The notes: generated from the sequence alone by a model not told the origin. DNA of 64,000 nucleotides from Halorhabdus sp. BNX81 (GCF_029229925.1 NZ_CP107254.1:2232001-2296000); one strand, 5' to 3'. Counted from the first letter of the stretch, positions 1 through 11,071 are shown. Program-made: numbers and translations.

Positions 1-900
1 ACTCGCGACCGCCATCACGACGACGCCCTCACAGGCCACGTCGAACGGTTCGATGCCGAGTACTTCGCCGGCCGAGGAGACCGGCCCCGAGACGGGGACG
101 GATTGCTCCTCGACGTCGATGCCCACGTCTGCCTTGCTCGCCATTTCGTTGAGGACCGTCGCGAGGCCGCCACGAGTGGGGTCCTTCATCGCCGTCACCT
201 CGCCGGCGTCCATCGCCGCCCGGACGAGGTCGTTGACCGGCTGGACGTCGCTCTCAAGGTCGCCGCCGAAGTCGAAGCCCTCGCGTTCCGAAAGCAGCGA
301 GATGCCGTGGTCGCCGACCGTCCCCGAGACGATGAGCTTGTCGCCGACGGAGAGTCCGGCGTCCGGGACGTGGCCGCCCTTCGGGACGACGGCGACGCCA
401 GTTGTGTTGATCGCGAGCGTGTCCATCTCGCCGCTTCCCATGACCTTCGTATCGCCGGTGGTGACCGTCGCGCCGGCTTCCTCGCAGGCCTCGCGCATCG
501 ACTCGGTGACCCGCTCGACGGTCGACTGTGGCGTGCCGGCCTCGATGATGAGGGAACTCGTCAGCGCCAGGGGCTCGGTCGCGCCCATCATCGCCAGGTC
601 GTTGACCGTCCCCGAGACCGCCAGCCGGCCGATGTCGCCGCCGCGGAAAAACAGCGGGGTAACGACGTGACTGTCCGTCGTGACGACCACCGAATGCTCG
701 TCGTCGATCGGCTGGACGCTGCCGTCGTCCAGTGCAGCGAGGCCGACATCCGCGTCAGTCTCGGCGAATCGGGAGACAGCCAGGCTCTCGATCAGCTCGG
801 CCATCTGACTGCCGCCCGCGCCGTGGGCGTGAGTGATGACCTCGTCGTCACTGTTGTCCTCGCTCGACTCCGCCTCGCCGACGTCGTCTGTGTCGCTCAT
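1..900 (-). CDS. hypE: Hydrogenase maturation protein HypE (partial, C-terminus outside window)
   Basis: Reading from an ATG at 900 gives a protein with the HypE/AIR-synthase signatures: HAHGAGGSQM near the N-terminus, an Asp-rich DDGS segment, TTDSHVVTPLFFRGGDIG, GTVNDLAMMGA and KDPTRGGLATVLNEMA. HypE makes the thiocyanate/cyanide ligand of the [NiFe] centre from carbamoyl groups delivered by HypF, and passes it to the HypC-HypD complex. The acidic leader before the first motif is typical of a halophile. The frame is still open at base 1, so the C-terminal Cys that carries the carbamoyl group is not seen. It lies 9 bases after hypD, evidently in one operon. Confidence 0.95.
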   Translation of the reverse strand, partial: MSDTDDVGEAESSEDNSDDEVITHAHGAGGSQMAELIESLAVSRFAETDADVGLAALDDGSVQPIDDEHSVVVTTDSHVVTPLFFRGGDIGRLAVSGTVNDLAMMGATEPLALTSSLIIEAGTPQSTVERVTESMREACEEAGATVTTGDTKVMGSGEMDTLAINTTGVAVVPKGGHVPDAGLSVGDKLIVSGTVGDHGISLLSEREGFDFGGDLESDVQPVNDLVRAAMDAGEVTAMKDPTRGGLATVLNEMASKADVGIDVEEQSVPVSGPVSSAGEVLGIEPFDVACEGVVVMAVAS

Positions 901-909
901 TCGATCACC

Positions 910-2031
910 TTAGAGGTCCGGCTGGCCGCCGTATTCGAGCCAGATCTTGCAGGTCCCCTCGCTGGAAACCATACACGCCCCGACGGGGTCCTGGGGCGTA
1001 CACTCCTCGCCGAAGAGGTCACATTCGTCGGGATCGGCCTTCCCGGCCATGATATCCCCACAAATGCACTCCTCGGTGAGCGGGTCGGCCGCGCCCGGAT
1101 CGACCGCGATGTCGAAGCGCTCGCGGGCGTCGAAGTGGGCGTAGTCCTCTGAGAGGACCAGGTTCGCGTCGGGGATTTCGGCGATCCCGCGCCACTCGCC
1201 GCTCGTGGTGTCGAAGACCTCCCAGAGTTGCTGTTTGGCCGGGACGTTGCCCTCCCGTGAGACACACCGGGGATAGGCGTTCTCCAGGCCGGCCTCGTCG
1301 TCGCGGATGAACTCCAGCAGGCGCGCGAGGGCGTACAGCACGTCGATCGGTTCGAAGCCACCGACCACGGCCGGGGTGTCGTACTCCTCGACGAAGTCCT
1401 CGAAGAGCCCGTAGCCCGTGATCGTCGCGGCGTGGCCCGCCGCGAGGAAGCCGTCGACGTCGGTGTCGGGCATCTCTGCGACGACCTCCATCGCCGGCGG
1501 GACGTACTTGTGGGCCGAGAGGACCGAGAAGTTCTCGGGCGGGTCCGAGGTGAGCACGGCCGCCGTGGGTGCGGCGGTCGTCTCGAAGCCCGTCGCGAAG
1601 AAGATGACCTCCCGATCGGGTTCCTCCTCGGCGATCTCGGCTGCCTCGCTGGCGCTGTAAACCACACGAACGTCCGCACCCTCGTCTCTGGCGTCGGCGA
1701 GGCTCTTCTCGGTCCCAGGCACGCGGAACATGTCACCGTAGGTGGTGACGATCTTTCCCTCCTCGGCCAGCGCGACGGCCTCGTCGACCTCGGGCATGTT
1801 GGTCACGCAGACCGGACAGCCCGGCCCCATCCGGACCGTCAGATCATCGGGCAGGATCGACCGCAGGCCGAACTTCGCGATGGCCTGCTCGTGGGAGCCA
1901 CAGACGTGCATCACGTTGACCGGCTCGCCGATCTCGGCCATCAGCGCTTCGAGTTCGTCGGTCAGCTGTTCGGCCTTCTCTGGGTCCCGAAACTGGAGTT
2001 CGTCGTCCCCGCTTTCGGCGTTCGTCGCCAT
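910..2031 (-). CDS. hypD: Hydrogenase maturation protein HypD
   Basis: 373 residues, normal HypD length. Conserved motifs are visible: MHVCGSHE, MGPGCPVC, FFATGFETT, and the C-terminal cysteine-rich segment (ECICGDIM ... DECDLFGEECTP ... GACMVSSEGTC), part of which binds the [4Fe-4S] cluster. HypD is the scaffold on which the Fe(CN)2CO group of [NiFe] hydrogenase is assembled with HypC and HypE. The ATG directly abuts the hypC stop (TAG-ATG) and hypE follows after 9 bases, so translation is probably coupled. No hydrogenase structural gene is in the window; these should lie beyond base 1 or elsewhere. Confidence 0.97.
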   Translation of the reverse strand: MATNAESGDDELQFRDPEKAEQLTDELEALMAEIGEPVNVMHVCGSHEQAIAKFGLRSILPDDLTVRMGPGCPVCVTNMPEVDEAVALAEEGKIVTTYGDMFRVPGTEKSLADARDEGADVRVVYSASEAAEIAEEEPDREVIFFATGFETTAAPTAAVLTSDPPENFSVLSAHKYVPPAMEVVAEMPDTDVDGFLAAGHAATITGYGLFEDFVEEYDTPAVVGGFEPIDVLYALARLLEFIRDDEAGLENAYPRCVSREGNVPAKQQLWEVFDTTSGEWRGIAEIPDANLVLSEDYAHFDARERFDIAVDPGAADPLTEECICGDIMAGKADPDECDLFGEECTPQDPVGACMVSSEGTCKIWLEYGGQPDL

Positions 2032-2316
2032 CTATCGGCCCTCGATCCCAAGCTGTTCGCCCTCGCCGGCACCGATCTCTTCGAGGGCTTCGTCCTCGTC
2101 ACCTTCGAGGAACGACTCGTAGATCTCCATGGTCTCTTCGACCTCCTCGTCGGGTATCTTCCGGATGGCGAAGCCGGCGTGGTTGAGGATGTGATCACCC
2201 ACCTCGACCGCCTCGTCGACGACGTCGATCCGGACGGTCTTCTCGACGTCCCAGAACTCGGCGCGCGCTTCCTGTCCGTCTATTTCGATTATCTCTCCCG
2301 GGATTCCTAGACACAT
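2032..2316 (-). CDS. hypC: Hydrogenase maturation chaperone HypC
   Basis: 94 residues starting MCLGIPG, the diagnostic HypC/HybG N-terminus whose Cys2 holds the iron precursor; the conserved NHAGFAI histidine segment is also present. The C-terminal third is an acidic extension (EGDEDEALEEIGAGEGE), as expected in a halophile. A GGTGAT element sits just before ATACCATATG and can serve as ribosome binding site. First gene of hypCDE as seen here. Confidence 0.96.
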   Translation of the reverse strand: MCLGIPGEIIEIDGQEARAEFWDVEKTVRIDVVDEAVEVGDHILNHAGFAIRKIPDEEVEETMEIYESFLEGDEDEALEEIGAGEGEQLGIEGR

Positions 2317-2620
2317 ATGGTATCACCTGTTTCCGTTGTGTTCGCGCTTTCGGCATGGTTCCGTCGGAACCGGTCGATCCAGCCGCCCAGCGTCCGATCG
2401 TCTCACTCCCCGGTCGATGGGGGACTGCACCGGTATAGCTGGATCCTATACGAAAAGACAGGGTATCAGGCTACTTGAGGGTGCGCCCTGTTGTAGCCCG
2501 CTGAAAACTGCGATGATCATCGATTGGGGATTCGAGGAGTGGGGCTCCTCAGCGCTCGTCGGTACACGACACCCGGAGCCCCTACTCTCTTGGCAATTGC
2601 CTGTGTAGGCGGAGACGAAT
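2317..2620. other. Intergenic region between divergent hypC and the DUF1508 gene
   Basis: 304 bases without a convincing gene. It must carry the promoter of the minus-strand hyp operon and that of the plus-strand DUF1508 gene. An inverted pair GTATAG (2433-2438) / CTATAC (2446-2451) could hold promoter or operator elements for either direction. No tRNA or repeat was recognised. Confidence 0.5.
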
Positions 2621-2815
2621 ATGCCAGCCCAAGCACGCTTTGAGTTGTTCCTCGATCGCGCTGAGGAGTGGCGATGGCGACTGGTCGCATCGAACGGCGA
2701 GATCATTGCAGATAGCGCCGAAGGCTACACCTCGAAACAGGGGGCCAAACGTGGAATCGAGAGTGTCAAACGGGTGGCTGGGGACGCGGCCGTCGTCGAC
2801 ACCGCCGGGGAGTGA
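2621..2815 (+). CDS. DUF1508 (YegP/HVO_2922-type) small protein
   Basis: 64 residues, one YegP-like repeat: FELFLDRAEEWRWRLVASNG, then IIADSAEGY, then SKQGAKRGIESVK. This pattern is characteristic of DUF1508 proteins, which are very common as single-repeat forms in haloarchaea. The fold is known from structural genomics but the function is not established. GGCGGAGACGAAT before the ATG contains a weak ribosome binding site. It stands alone, divergent from hypC and upstream of the P-type ATPase with a 341-base gap. Confidence 0.9.
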   Translation: MPAQARFELFLDRAEEWRWRLVASNGEIIADSAEGYTSKQGAKRGIESVKRVAGDAAVVDTAGE

Positions 2816-2986
2816 GCCGCCTCGACCTGCGCTGTGTAGACCGCCGACAAGATATCGCTATACCCGTCGAATTCTTGATTTTGGGAGCGTCTCGCTGGGG
2901 AATCGCCGATATCTCGCCTGCGACGATCATCCCGGGGAAGAGCGCCTCTGGCTGTCGAATCACGCAGTCTCGGGTGAATTGTGTGG

Positions 2987-2993
2987 TTTATTA
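2987..2993 (+). promoter_or_regulatory. Probable TATA box of the uORF/P-type ATPase transcript
   Basis: TTTATTA in a locally AT-rich stretch. Archaeal transcription usually starts about 25-27 bases downstream, here near 3016, just before the ATG of the small ORF at 3026. This would place that ORF, not the ATPase, first on the mRNA. Confidence 0.5.
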
Positions 2994-3025
2994 CCCCAAC
3001 CGCCATTGGTGTGGACGATTGCCGC

Positions 3026-3156
3026 ATGTACGAGACGGGTCCACCGACGAACCGTGAATCGAGACGTGCCATTGTGCAGTCGACGCTCGATGCGTCGGCG
3101 GGCAAACGCAGGCCGGCCGCAATCACGGGCCGGACGGCCCGCGCTCGGGAGGGACA

Positions 3157-3160
<4 letters not shown>
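3026..3160 (+). CDS. Candidate upstream small ORF overlapping the P-type ATPase start
   Basis: ATG at 3026 opens a 44-residue basic ORF (starts MYETGPPTNRESRR, ends RTARAREGQ) whose TGA at 3158-3160 overlaps the ATPase ATG at 3157 in an ATGA arrangement. The overlap and the TATA box 33-39 bases upstream are visible in sequence. A role as a leader peptide or in translational coupling is inference. Its composition (Arg/Ala-rich, basic) is unlike typical acidic haloarchaeal proteins, so it may be a regulatory ORF rather than a stable protein, or may be fortuitous. Confidence 0.35.
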
Positions 3161-5862
<2,702 letters not shown>

Positions 5863-6019
5863 GCGCGATCGAACAGTTTTCCCCGCTGGGTCGGCTTCGA
5901 AAGCACACCCTGCAAGCCGACATTGGTAGGGCACTGTGAAGCGATCGTCGGGTTTCTCCGTCGCTGATTTGGGGAGGTGAGACGCGGTACTCGCATCGTG
6001 AAACGGCAGGAGCGCCGAG

Positions 6020-7195
6020 TCAGACCGTCCCGGCGATCGGCAGGACGACGAACGTGGCGTAGGACATGGCCGTCGCGACCGTCGGGCCGATGATCCAGAA
6101 GGCGACGAACCGGACGACGACCGACGGATCGAACAGTTCACCAGGCTCCTGTAATTCCTCGCCCGATTCCTCACCGATGGCCGGCACGTCGTCGCCGGTT
6201 TCGGCCGCGAGAGCGTCGACGGAGGGCGTCGTATCGATATCCCCGCGGGCGAGTTCAGTCGCCGTCGCCGGGCGCGTCGCCCGCCCCCACCCGAGGCCGA
6301 CGATCGTCATGACCGTCGACAGCGCCAGGCTGATCGGGATCCCCATCGCCGAGGCGACCGTGGTGATCGTCGCGCCGATGACCATCACGACCATCGCCGC
6401 CAGCAGGGGGAGGTCAGTGATCCCGTTGCCGACGGACTCCATCGTCCGCCGGGCGATAGTGAACGACCCGAGCCCGATCGTGGCCGTGCCGAGAATGACG
6501 GCCGGACCCGGCTCGAGCAGGCCACCGCCGACCAGCGGCGCGACGGCGTTGGCCACGTTCGACGCGCCCGCACTGAAGGCCATGTAACACGCGATGAGAA
6601 GGACGACGATCGTACTCACGAACTCACGTGTCGTGGTTCCCGGCCCGAGTCGCGGCATCGGAACGAGGCCGGATCGCTCGACGGTGACGAGAGGGCCCTC
6701 GGACTGCTCGAGGGCAAAGTACTGGTCGAGATACGGATAGACGTATCGGCCGACGATCGAGCCGAGCCAGAAGCCGACGACGGGGGCGATGAGCCACCAG
6801 ACAGCGATCTCGCCCAGGACGGCCCAGTCGAGCGTTTGGGTCGCGAGGCCGAGACCGGCGATCGCGCCGACCGCCGTCATCGAGGTCGAAACGGGCACGC
6901 CGTAGAGATTCGCCACGAGCATCCCGAGCCCGATGAACGTGAGGACGACGATGCTGGCTTCGATCGAGAATGCGGCCTCCGGGACGATATCACCGCCCAG
7001 TGTCTCGATGACTTTCCGACCCACCGTCCAGCCGCCGAGGAAGACGAAGCCGGTCATCAGCGCCGCTGCGCCCGTTTTGCTGACGACGTTCGCGCCGACC
7101 GAAGGCCCCCAGGCCACGCCGGTCGAGGACCCGCCGATGTTGAATCCGACGAACCCCGCTGCCGCGAGTCCGACGAACAAGAGGAGAGAAATCAT
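6020..7195 (-). CDS. pit: Inorganic phosphate transporter, PiT family
   Basis: 391 residues from the ATG at 7195 (MISLLLFVG). The family repeat appears twice: GFNIGGSSTGVAWGPSVG near the N-terminus and FSAGASNVANAVAPLVGG in the second half, each followed by a run of hydrophobic helices. A hydrophilic loop separates the halves and an acidic cytosolic segment lies near residues 330-365. PiT carriers import phosphate with a cation. The start was chosen over an upstream in-frame Met because of family length and a TATA box 29 bases upstream, implying a leaderless message. Divergent from the stress protein gene. Confidence 0.92.
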   Translation of the reverse strand: MISLLLFVGLAAAGFVGFNIGGSSTGVAWGPSVGANVVSKTGAAALMTGFVFLGGWTVGRKVIETLGGDIVPEAAFSIEASIVVLTFIGLGMLVANLYGVPVSTSMTAVGAIAGLGLATQTLDWAVLGEIAVWWLIAPVVGFWLGSIVGRYVYPYLDQYFALEQSEGPLVTVERSGLVPMPRLGPGTTTREFVSTIVVLLIACYMAFSAGASNVANAVAPLVGGGLLEPGPAVILGTATIGLGSFTIARRTMESVGNGITDLPLLAAMVVMVIGATITTVASAMGIPISLALSTVMTIVGLGWGRATRPATATELARGDIDTTPSVDALAAETGDDVPAIGEESGEELQEPGELFDPSVVVRFVAFWIIGPTVATAMSYATFVVLPIAGTV

Positions 7196-7220
7196 ATGGA
7201 ACTGTTCCCGCGTAAGCAGT

Positions 7221-7227
7221 GTATATG
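7221..7227 (-). promoter_or_regulatory. TATA box for the phosphate permease gene
   Basis: CATATAC on the minus strand, centred about 29 bases before the pit ATG at 7195, as expected for a leaderless archaeal transcript. Confidence 0.5.
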
Positions 7228-7254
7228 TTCTGGAACGGAGAGCGGAGATCGACG

Positions 7255-7262
7255 TTATAGTT
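7255..7262 (+). promoter_or_regulatory. TATA box for the universal stress protein gene
   Basis: TTATAGTT within TTATAGTTTTAT, centred about 33 bases before the ATG at 7291. The two divergent promoters of pit and the stress gene lie within 100 bases and could be co-regulated. Confidence 0.5.
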
Positions 7263-7290
7263 TTATCACGCTGTCGACCGTATTGAGCGT

Positions 7291-7710
7291 ATGATCTCCC
7301 GCGTTCTCGTCCCGATGGACGACTCCGAGATGGGCGAGAGAGCACTCAGATACGCCCTCGAATCCCATCCCGATGCTGAGGTGACGGTCCTCCACGTCGT
7401 CGGCGAGCCATCGCCGATGATGGGCCAGGCGGTCCGACTGGCGCTGGAAGACGACATCCAGGAGACCGCCGAGGAACTCGCCGAATCCCTGCTCGATCGC
7501 GCTCGCGAGATCGCCGCCGAGTACGACGCCGAGATCGAGACCCAGGTTGGCTGGGGGAACCCGGCGAAGGTGATCGTCGCCCGGGCCGAGAACTTCGATA
7601 CCGTCGTCATCGGCAGCCACGGCGGGTCGCTAACCGAGCAACTGTTCGTGGGCAACATCGCCCAGAAAGTGTTCCGCCGGTCGCCCGTCCCCGTGACGAC
7701 GGTTCGATGA
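7291..7710 (+). CDS. Universal stress protein, UspA family
   Basis: 139 residues, normal single-domain UspA length. N-terminal ISRVLVPMDDSEMGERAL and the C-terminal nucleotide-binding signature GSHGGSLTEQLFVGNIAQKV followed by SPVPVTTVR are diagnostic. The G-2x-G-9x-G(S/T)-type loop is present in modified form (S replaced by N in VGN), suggesting an ATP-binding type protein. Divergent from the phosphate permease gene. Precise role unknown. Confidence 0.95.
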   Translation: MISRVLVPMDDSEMGERALRYALESHPDAEVTVLHVVGEPSPMMGQAVRLALEDDIQETAEELAESLLDRAREIAAEYDAEIETQVGWGNPAKVIVARAENFDTVVIGSHGGSLTEQLFVGNIAQKVFRRSPVPVTTVR

Positions 7711-7797
7711 GCCGCCGAAAGGGAAGTTTCCCAAGAGGACGGTCCAGCGTGCGTCCGGCAAGGATAGGTCCACACGGGGATACAGGCCCCACCCGAA

Positions 7798-8883
7798 TCA
7801 CTCCGGCGTGACGTCGAAAACGACCTCGAAGGCGACGGTCCGCTCCCCGTTCGTGGCCAGCCGAAGGTCGGCGTAGGCGTCGATCGATCGTTCGGCGAGA
7901 TAGAGTTTCAACCCGCTCTTGCGCGTGACCGGCTCGAAGAGTGCCGCCTCGACTTCAGGCGGAAGGGTGGCCGGCGTAGCCGTAAACCGGACGACGACTC
8001 GACCATTGTCCGGCTCGCATGCGCAGTCGATCCGTCCACCCTCCTCGGTGACACTGCCAAGGGCTTCCAGCAGCAACGCGAGATCCTGCTCGACGGACTC
8101 GCCGGCCAGCACGTCGGGGCCCGCCTCAAGCGTGGCCACGGTGACGGCCGCGTCCACCGCAGCCAACCGGCTCGCCCGCTCGGTCACATTACAGACGTTG
8201 GCGACCGGCGAGGGGTGATCGATCCCGGCTGCCGGGCCGAGCCGATCGACGTGCTCGGCGACTGTTTCGATCGTGCGAACGCGATCAGCGACCGTCTCGA
8301 TGTTGGCGCTGGCGGTGTCAAGCTCGACGGCGTCCCCGTCCACAGTACTCCGGAGTTCGTCCAGCGCGAAATTGATGACTGTGACCGAGTTGTTGACGTA
8401 ATGGCGAAAGACAGTCGTCAACTCACTCCAGCGTTCGCGTTCGTCCTCCAAGGCCGTGAGTCGTGATTCGGCACGGGTCGCCTCCTCGGCGCGGGTGAGC
8501 GCTCGCGCCTCGAAGGCCCCGACCGCGGCCCCGAGAGCCGAACCCATGCCGAGGGAAACTTGCACGATGTGGAGCAGTTCCTCCGCCGTGACCTGTTCCT
8601 GGGCGAGCGGCTGGGTGATGACGAACACTGCCAGCAGCGTCACGGCACCGAAGGCAGTCAACACGAGGATGCGTCGGTTTCGGGCCGGGGAAAACGACTG
8701 GTCGGACAGCCAGTACCCGACGTACACCAGCCCGATACCCCCACCGCCGGCGACGGCGAGGTTGCTCGCGATGTGGAGGGTCGGGACGGTGTTGATCTCG
8801 TGGGTGAGAAAGTGGACCACGGCGAAGCTAACGAGACCCGCACCGCCGACTGCGAGGACGGCCGCTACCTGTCTCGTTTGCAT
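7798..8883 (-). CDS. Membrane sensor histidine kinase (haloarchaeal type)
   Basis: 361 residues from the ATG at 8883 (MQTRQVAAV). The N-terminal about 110 residues hold four hydrophobic helices. A short coiled linker (EEATRAESRLTALEDERERW) leads to an atypical H-box, FRHYVNNSVTVINFALDEL, in which the His would be phosphorylated. The C-terminal ATPase domain is degenerate: the glycine boxes are hard to see, although VRFTATPATLPPEVEAALFEPVTRKSG keeps the overall shape. No response regulator gene lies next to it. Signal unknown. Confidence 0.8.
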   Translation of the reverse strand: MQTRQVAAVLAVGGAGLVSFAVVHFLTHEINTVPTLHIASNLAVAGGGGIGLVYVGYWLSDQSFSPARNRRILVLTAFGAVTLLAVFVITQPLAQEQVTAEELLHIVQVSLGMGSALGAAVGAFEARALTRAEEATRAESRLTALEDERERWSELTTVFRHYVNNSVTVINFALDELRSTVDGDAVELDTASANIETVADRVRTIETVAEHVDRLGPAAGIDHPSPVANVCNVTERASRLAAVDAAVTVATLEAGPDVLAGESVEQDLALLLEALGSVTEEGGRIDCACEPDNGRVVVRFTATPATLPPEVEAALFEPVTRKSGLKLYLAERSIDAYADLRLATNGERTVAFEVVFDVTPE

Positions 8884-9319
8884 TATCACTGAATGGTTCG
8901 TCCCGGCCAACAAAAAGACACACCACGGTTTTCTACCGGACTGGACTCTGTATCGGACGCTTCCAGCTCCCGTACTCCATCTCAGAGGCGTTCGTACCCG
9001 TAGTAAGTCCCGGTCGTGATGTCGTTCGCCACGGGGCCGATGCTGAGGGTATCAACCGGTATCCCCCAAGGCAACGAGGACGGTGAGCAGCACCATCAGC
9101 GTCCGATACGGAGGGGTTTGATGAGACCGCGCGACAGCCGCTGCTGTGGGGACCGCGTGACGATACCGGCCGCTAGCCGCTTGCGTCGGTCGAAGACACC
9201 CATGGCCCCGACATCAAAGCGGAGCCAACCGAAATGTTATGCAGAAGGCGTTCGCGTTGGGAAAGCCTGGCCGACGGAATCGGTCGCCGTTCCTCGCGCG
9301 ACAGGAAGGCCGGTGGCCG
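8884..9319. other. Region without an intact gene; possible gene remnant
   Basis: 436 bases between the histidine kinase and the zinc-ribbon gene. The only thing resembling coding sequence is the possible frameshifted remnant at 8982-9203. The segment next to 8884 should hold the kinase promoter. Confidence 0.4.
8982..9203 (-). pseudogene. Possible frameshifted small membrane protein remnant
   Basis: From an ATG at 9203 the frame reads MGVFDRRKRLAAG ... RGLIKPL and then meets TGA at 9098-9096. A second frame in the middle reads YRTLMVLLTVLVALGDTG, a plausible membrane helix. The original frame then resumes as LSIGPVANDITTGTYYGYERL before a stop at 8982. Two compensating frameshifts would join these into one roughly 73-residue protein. 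This is interpretation from composition only; I do not recognise a family. Confidence 0.25.
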
Positions 9320-9466
9320 TTACCGCGTCCGCTCGGACGGGTTCGCCAACATGCGACCGCCACAGACCGCACAGGCGACCGGGCGGCGGTCGGCTGTTGT
9401 TTCCCACCCGCATTTCGCACACTGGAACGTGTACGCCGGCTCCGCGGCATCGTCGTCAGTTCCCAT
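9320..9466 (-). CDS. Small zinc-ribbon protein
   Basis: 48 residues starting MGTDDDAAEPAYTF, with two Cys pairs CAKC and CAVC that look like a rubredoxin/rubrerythrin-type zinc ribbon (QCAKCGWET ... PVACAVCGGRM). The start is supported by a near-perfect ribosome binding site, AGGAGG, five bases before the ATG. Such tiny zinc proteins are abundant in haloarchaea and may bind nucleic acid or partner proteins; the specific role is unknown. Divergent from the 50-residue ORF at 9661. Confidence 0.75.
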   Translation of the reverse strand: MGTDDDAAEPAYTFQCAKCGWETTADRRPVACAVCGGRMLANPSERTR

Positions 9467-9660
9467 TGTCCTCCTGTGTCTCTCTCGCGATGGAAACCGA
9501 TTTCGGAAATTATTGCTGGGATACCGCCGGGGCCCGACACCTTGATCCGTGACTGTGGCTGGATTGATCCGCAAGAGCAGTCACGTTCCAGTCGTCCATT
9601 TATAAACCGCGAAATATATCGAGGGAAACGCTATACTGGGTTCGTCCCCTACCTCTCCCC

Positions 9661-9813
9661 ATGGACAGTGAGCGTGAAGAGTCGATCACGCCAGCGGGCA
9701 AGAAATCGGCCGTCACCGTGGAAGATCACCTCCGGAACGCACTCAACGCGACTGAGGACGAAAACGTCGAGTACCACATCCACACCGCGCTGGAGATGCT
9801 GACTGGCGATTGA
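9661..9813 (+). CDS. Short haloarchaeal protein, function unknown
   Basis: 50 residues (MDSEREESITPAGKKSA ... EYHIHTALEMLTGD), acidic and with an alpha-helical C-terminal part (VEDHLRNALNATEDENVEYHIHTALEML). An AT-rich element (AAATATAT at 9611-9618) lies about 45 bases upstream. Codon use and acidity fit the host. I do not recognise a family. The gene is divergent from the zinc-ribbon gene. Confidence 0.65.
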   Translation: MDSEREESITPAGKKSAVTVEDHLRNALNATEDENVEYHIHTALEMLTGD

Positions 9814-10204
9814 GCGAGGGAGTAGATCGGTATCTGGAAGGGTGTGTGGGGGCGCTTCCACCGGAGACAGGAGGCCGGTCGTGGGTCGGGGCGACGATCC
9901 CGGGAGGTGATTGTGGGGGCCCCGCCGGTGTCGCATGCTCGGTCCCCGATCGTCCAGCGGGTGGTGGTTTTGGTTTCGTATCTGGCGAAAACGATGGCTA
10001 TCGCCGTGGCACCACGACGCGATACTGGACGCCCACAGCGAGTGAGTGCTCGCCCGGAGTGCAACGCACGATGGCCGCCCGTCGACAGCGTCTATGGGTC
10101 GAAATGTGAACGCACGCGGCACAAACTATCGAGATGTTCACATATGGCAAAAGTACGCAGTTAGGAGCGTGTGAAAGGAGGGGGGTTGGGGGTGCCGCGC
10201 TGGG
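9814..10204. other. Intergenic region, nothing recognised
   Basis: 391 bases between two genes whose 3' ends face each other. Frames on both strands are open in places but show no family likeness or haloarchaeal acidity. A G-rich run at 10171-10191 lies just past the pilin stop. Confidence 0.4.
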
Positions 10205-10687
10205 TCACTTCGGTGTGGTACTCTTGACGATGTGCCGTTCGCCAGTGTCCGGGTTCTCCCACACGAGATGGATCGTCGTGCCACTGAATTCGTTGGTGAC
10301 GTTACCAGGACCCGCGTAGCCGCTTGCGGAGATCCGGATCTTCGCGCCGGGCTTCAGTTCGCTCTGAAGGGAGCTCCCGGTCGACGTCTTGAAGTCAGCC
10401 AACGCATACTCGGTCCCACCGATATCGACGACGAACTCGGAAACTGTGATCGCGGCACCGCCGTCATGCACCAGGGAGATTCGATCTTCCGTAATGGATC
10501 CGGGGGACGTGGTGTCCTGGGAATACATTTCCCAGTAGGTCTTGGGCGGACTATTCGAGTCCGCCCCCATGTTCAGCACGAACAGCCCGATGACCACAGC
10601 GAGAATGACGGTGATCCCCATCACGAGGACGACCTCAACTGACGATAGATCGCGATCTTCGCCCAAGAATAATTTTTTCAGTGTCAT
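10205..10687 (-). CDS. Type IV pilin-like protein (archaeal pilin/flagellin N-terminal)
   Basis: 160 residues from the ATG at 10687 (MTLKKLFLGEDRDLSS). A charged leader precedes a single hydrophobic helix, VVLVMGITVILAVVIGLFVL, then an extracellular domain with Gly- and Ser/Thr-rich beta segments (IRISASGYAGPGNV, TIHLVWENPDTGERHIVKST). This matches haloarchaeal pilins processed by PibD. Oddly, the usual SPVIG-like cleavage context is replaced by DLSSVEVV, so processing may differ. The C-terminal domain should be exposed outside the cell. A strong TATA box lies about 30 bases upstream, indicating an almost leaderless message. Confidence 0.85.
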   Translation of the reverse strand: MTLKKLFLGEDRDLSSVEVVLVMGITVILAVVIGLFVLNMGADSNSPPKTYWEMYSQDTTSPGSITEDRISLVHDGGAAITVSEFVVDIGGTEYALADFKTSTGSSLQSELKPGAKIRISASGYAGPGNVTNEFSGTTIHLVWENPDTGERHIVKSTTPK

Positions 10688-10710
10688 GAACACACTATAT
10701 AGGACCCGGG

Positions 10711-10726
10711 AGTATATAATATAGAT
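10711..10726 (-). promoter_or_regulatory. Strong TATA region of the pilin gene
   Basis: An all but uninterrupted AT stretch reading ATATTATATACT on the minus strand, centred about 30 bases before the ATG at 10687. Confidence 0.6.
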
Positions 10727-11071
10727 CAATCGTTCTCACCCAGTGAACACCGGTTTTAGACGGTTTACTGCCTACTCTCTCCGAACATCCCCTCAAATAT
10801 CGAATATATAGTCGGCCCGCGCCAAATTCGATCGCTGATTGCGCAAGGAGGGGCTGGCGGCCGTTCGTGCTGGTTCCGTCGCTCGTCGGCTGCCTGGGAT
10901 ATCACTGCGCGCCGTCGGCCCGCTCGCTTGATACGATATTTCGACTTTCGATGGCCAGATACGCAAATTAGTACGCTAATCTCGGAGCGTAGTATCTGGG
11001 GCTTCACTGAACGGCTCACAACCGCGATAAGCGCTTGTCGAACCGTTCAAGACAGTTGAACAGACTACCGC
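10727..11071. other. Intergenic region, nothing recognised
   Basis: About 345 bases upstream of the pilin gene. No coding frame with family likeness was found. A weak inverted similarity around CGAACCGTTCAAGACAG (near 11039) and CTGAACGGCTCACAACC (near 11007) may be regulatory. Confidence 0.35.

Noticed and set aside
9649-10122. Minus-strand frames of more than 100 codons opposite the 50-residue gene
   Set aside because: Composition is basic and Pro/Arg-rich, unlike haloarchaeal proteins, and no promoter or motif supports them.
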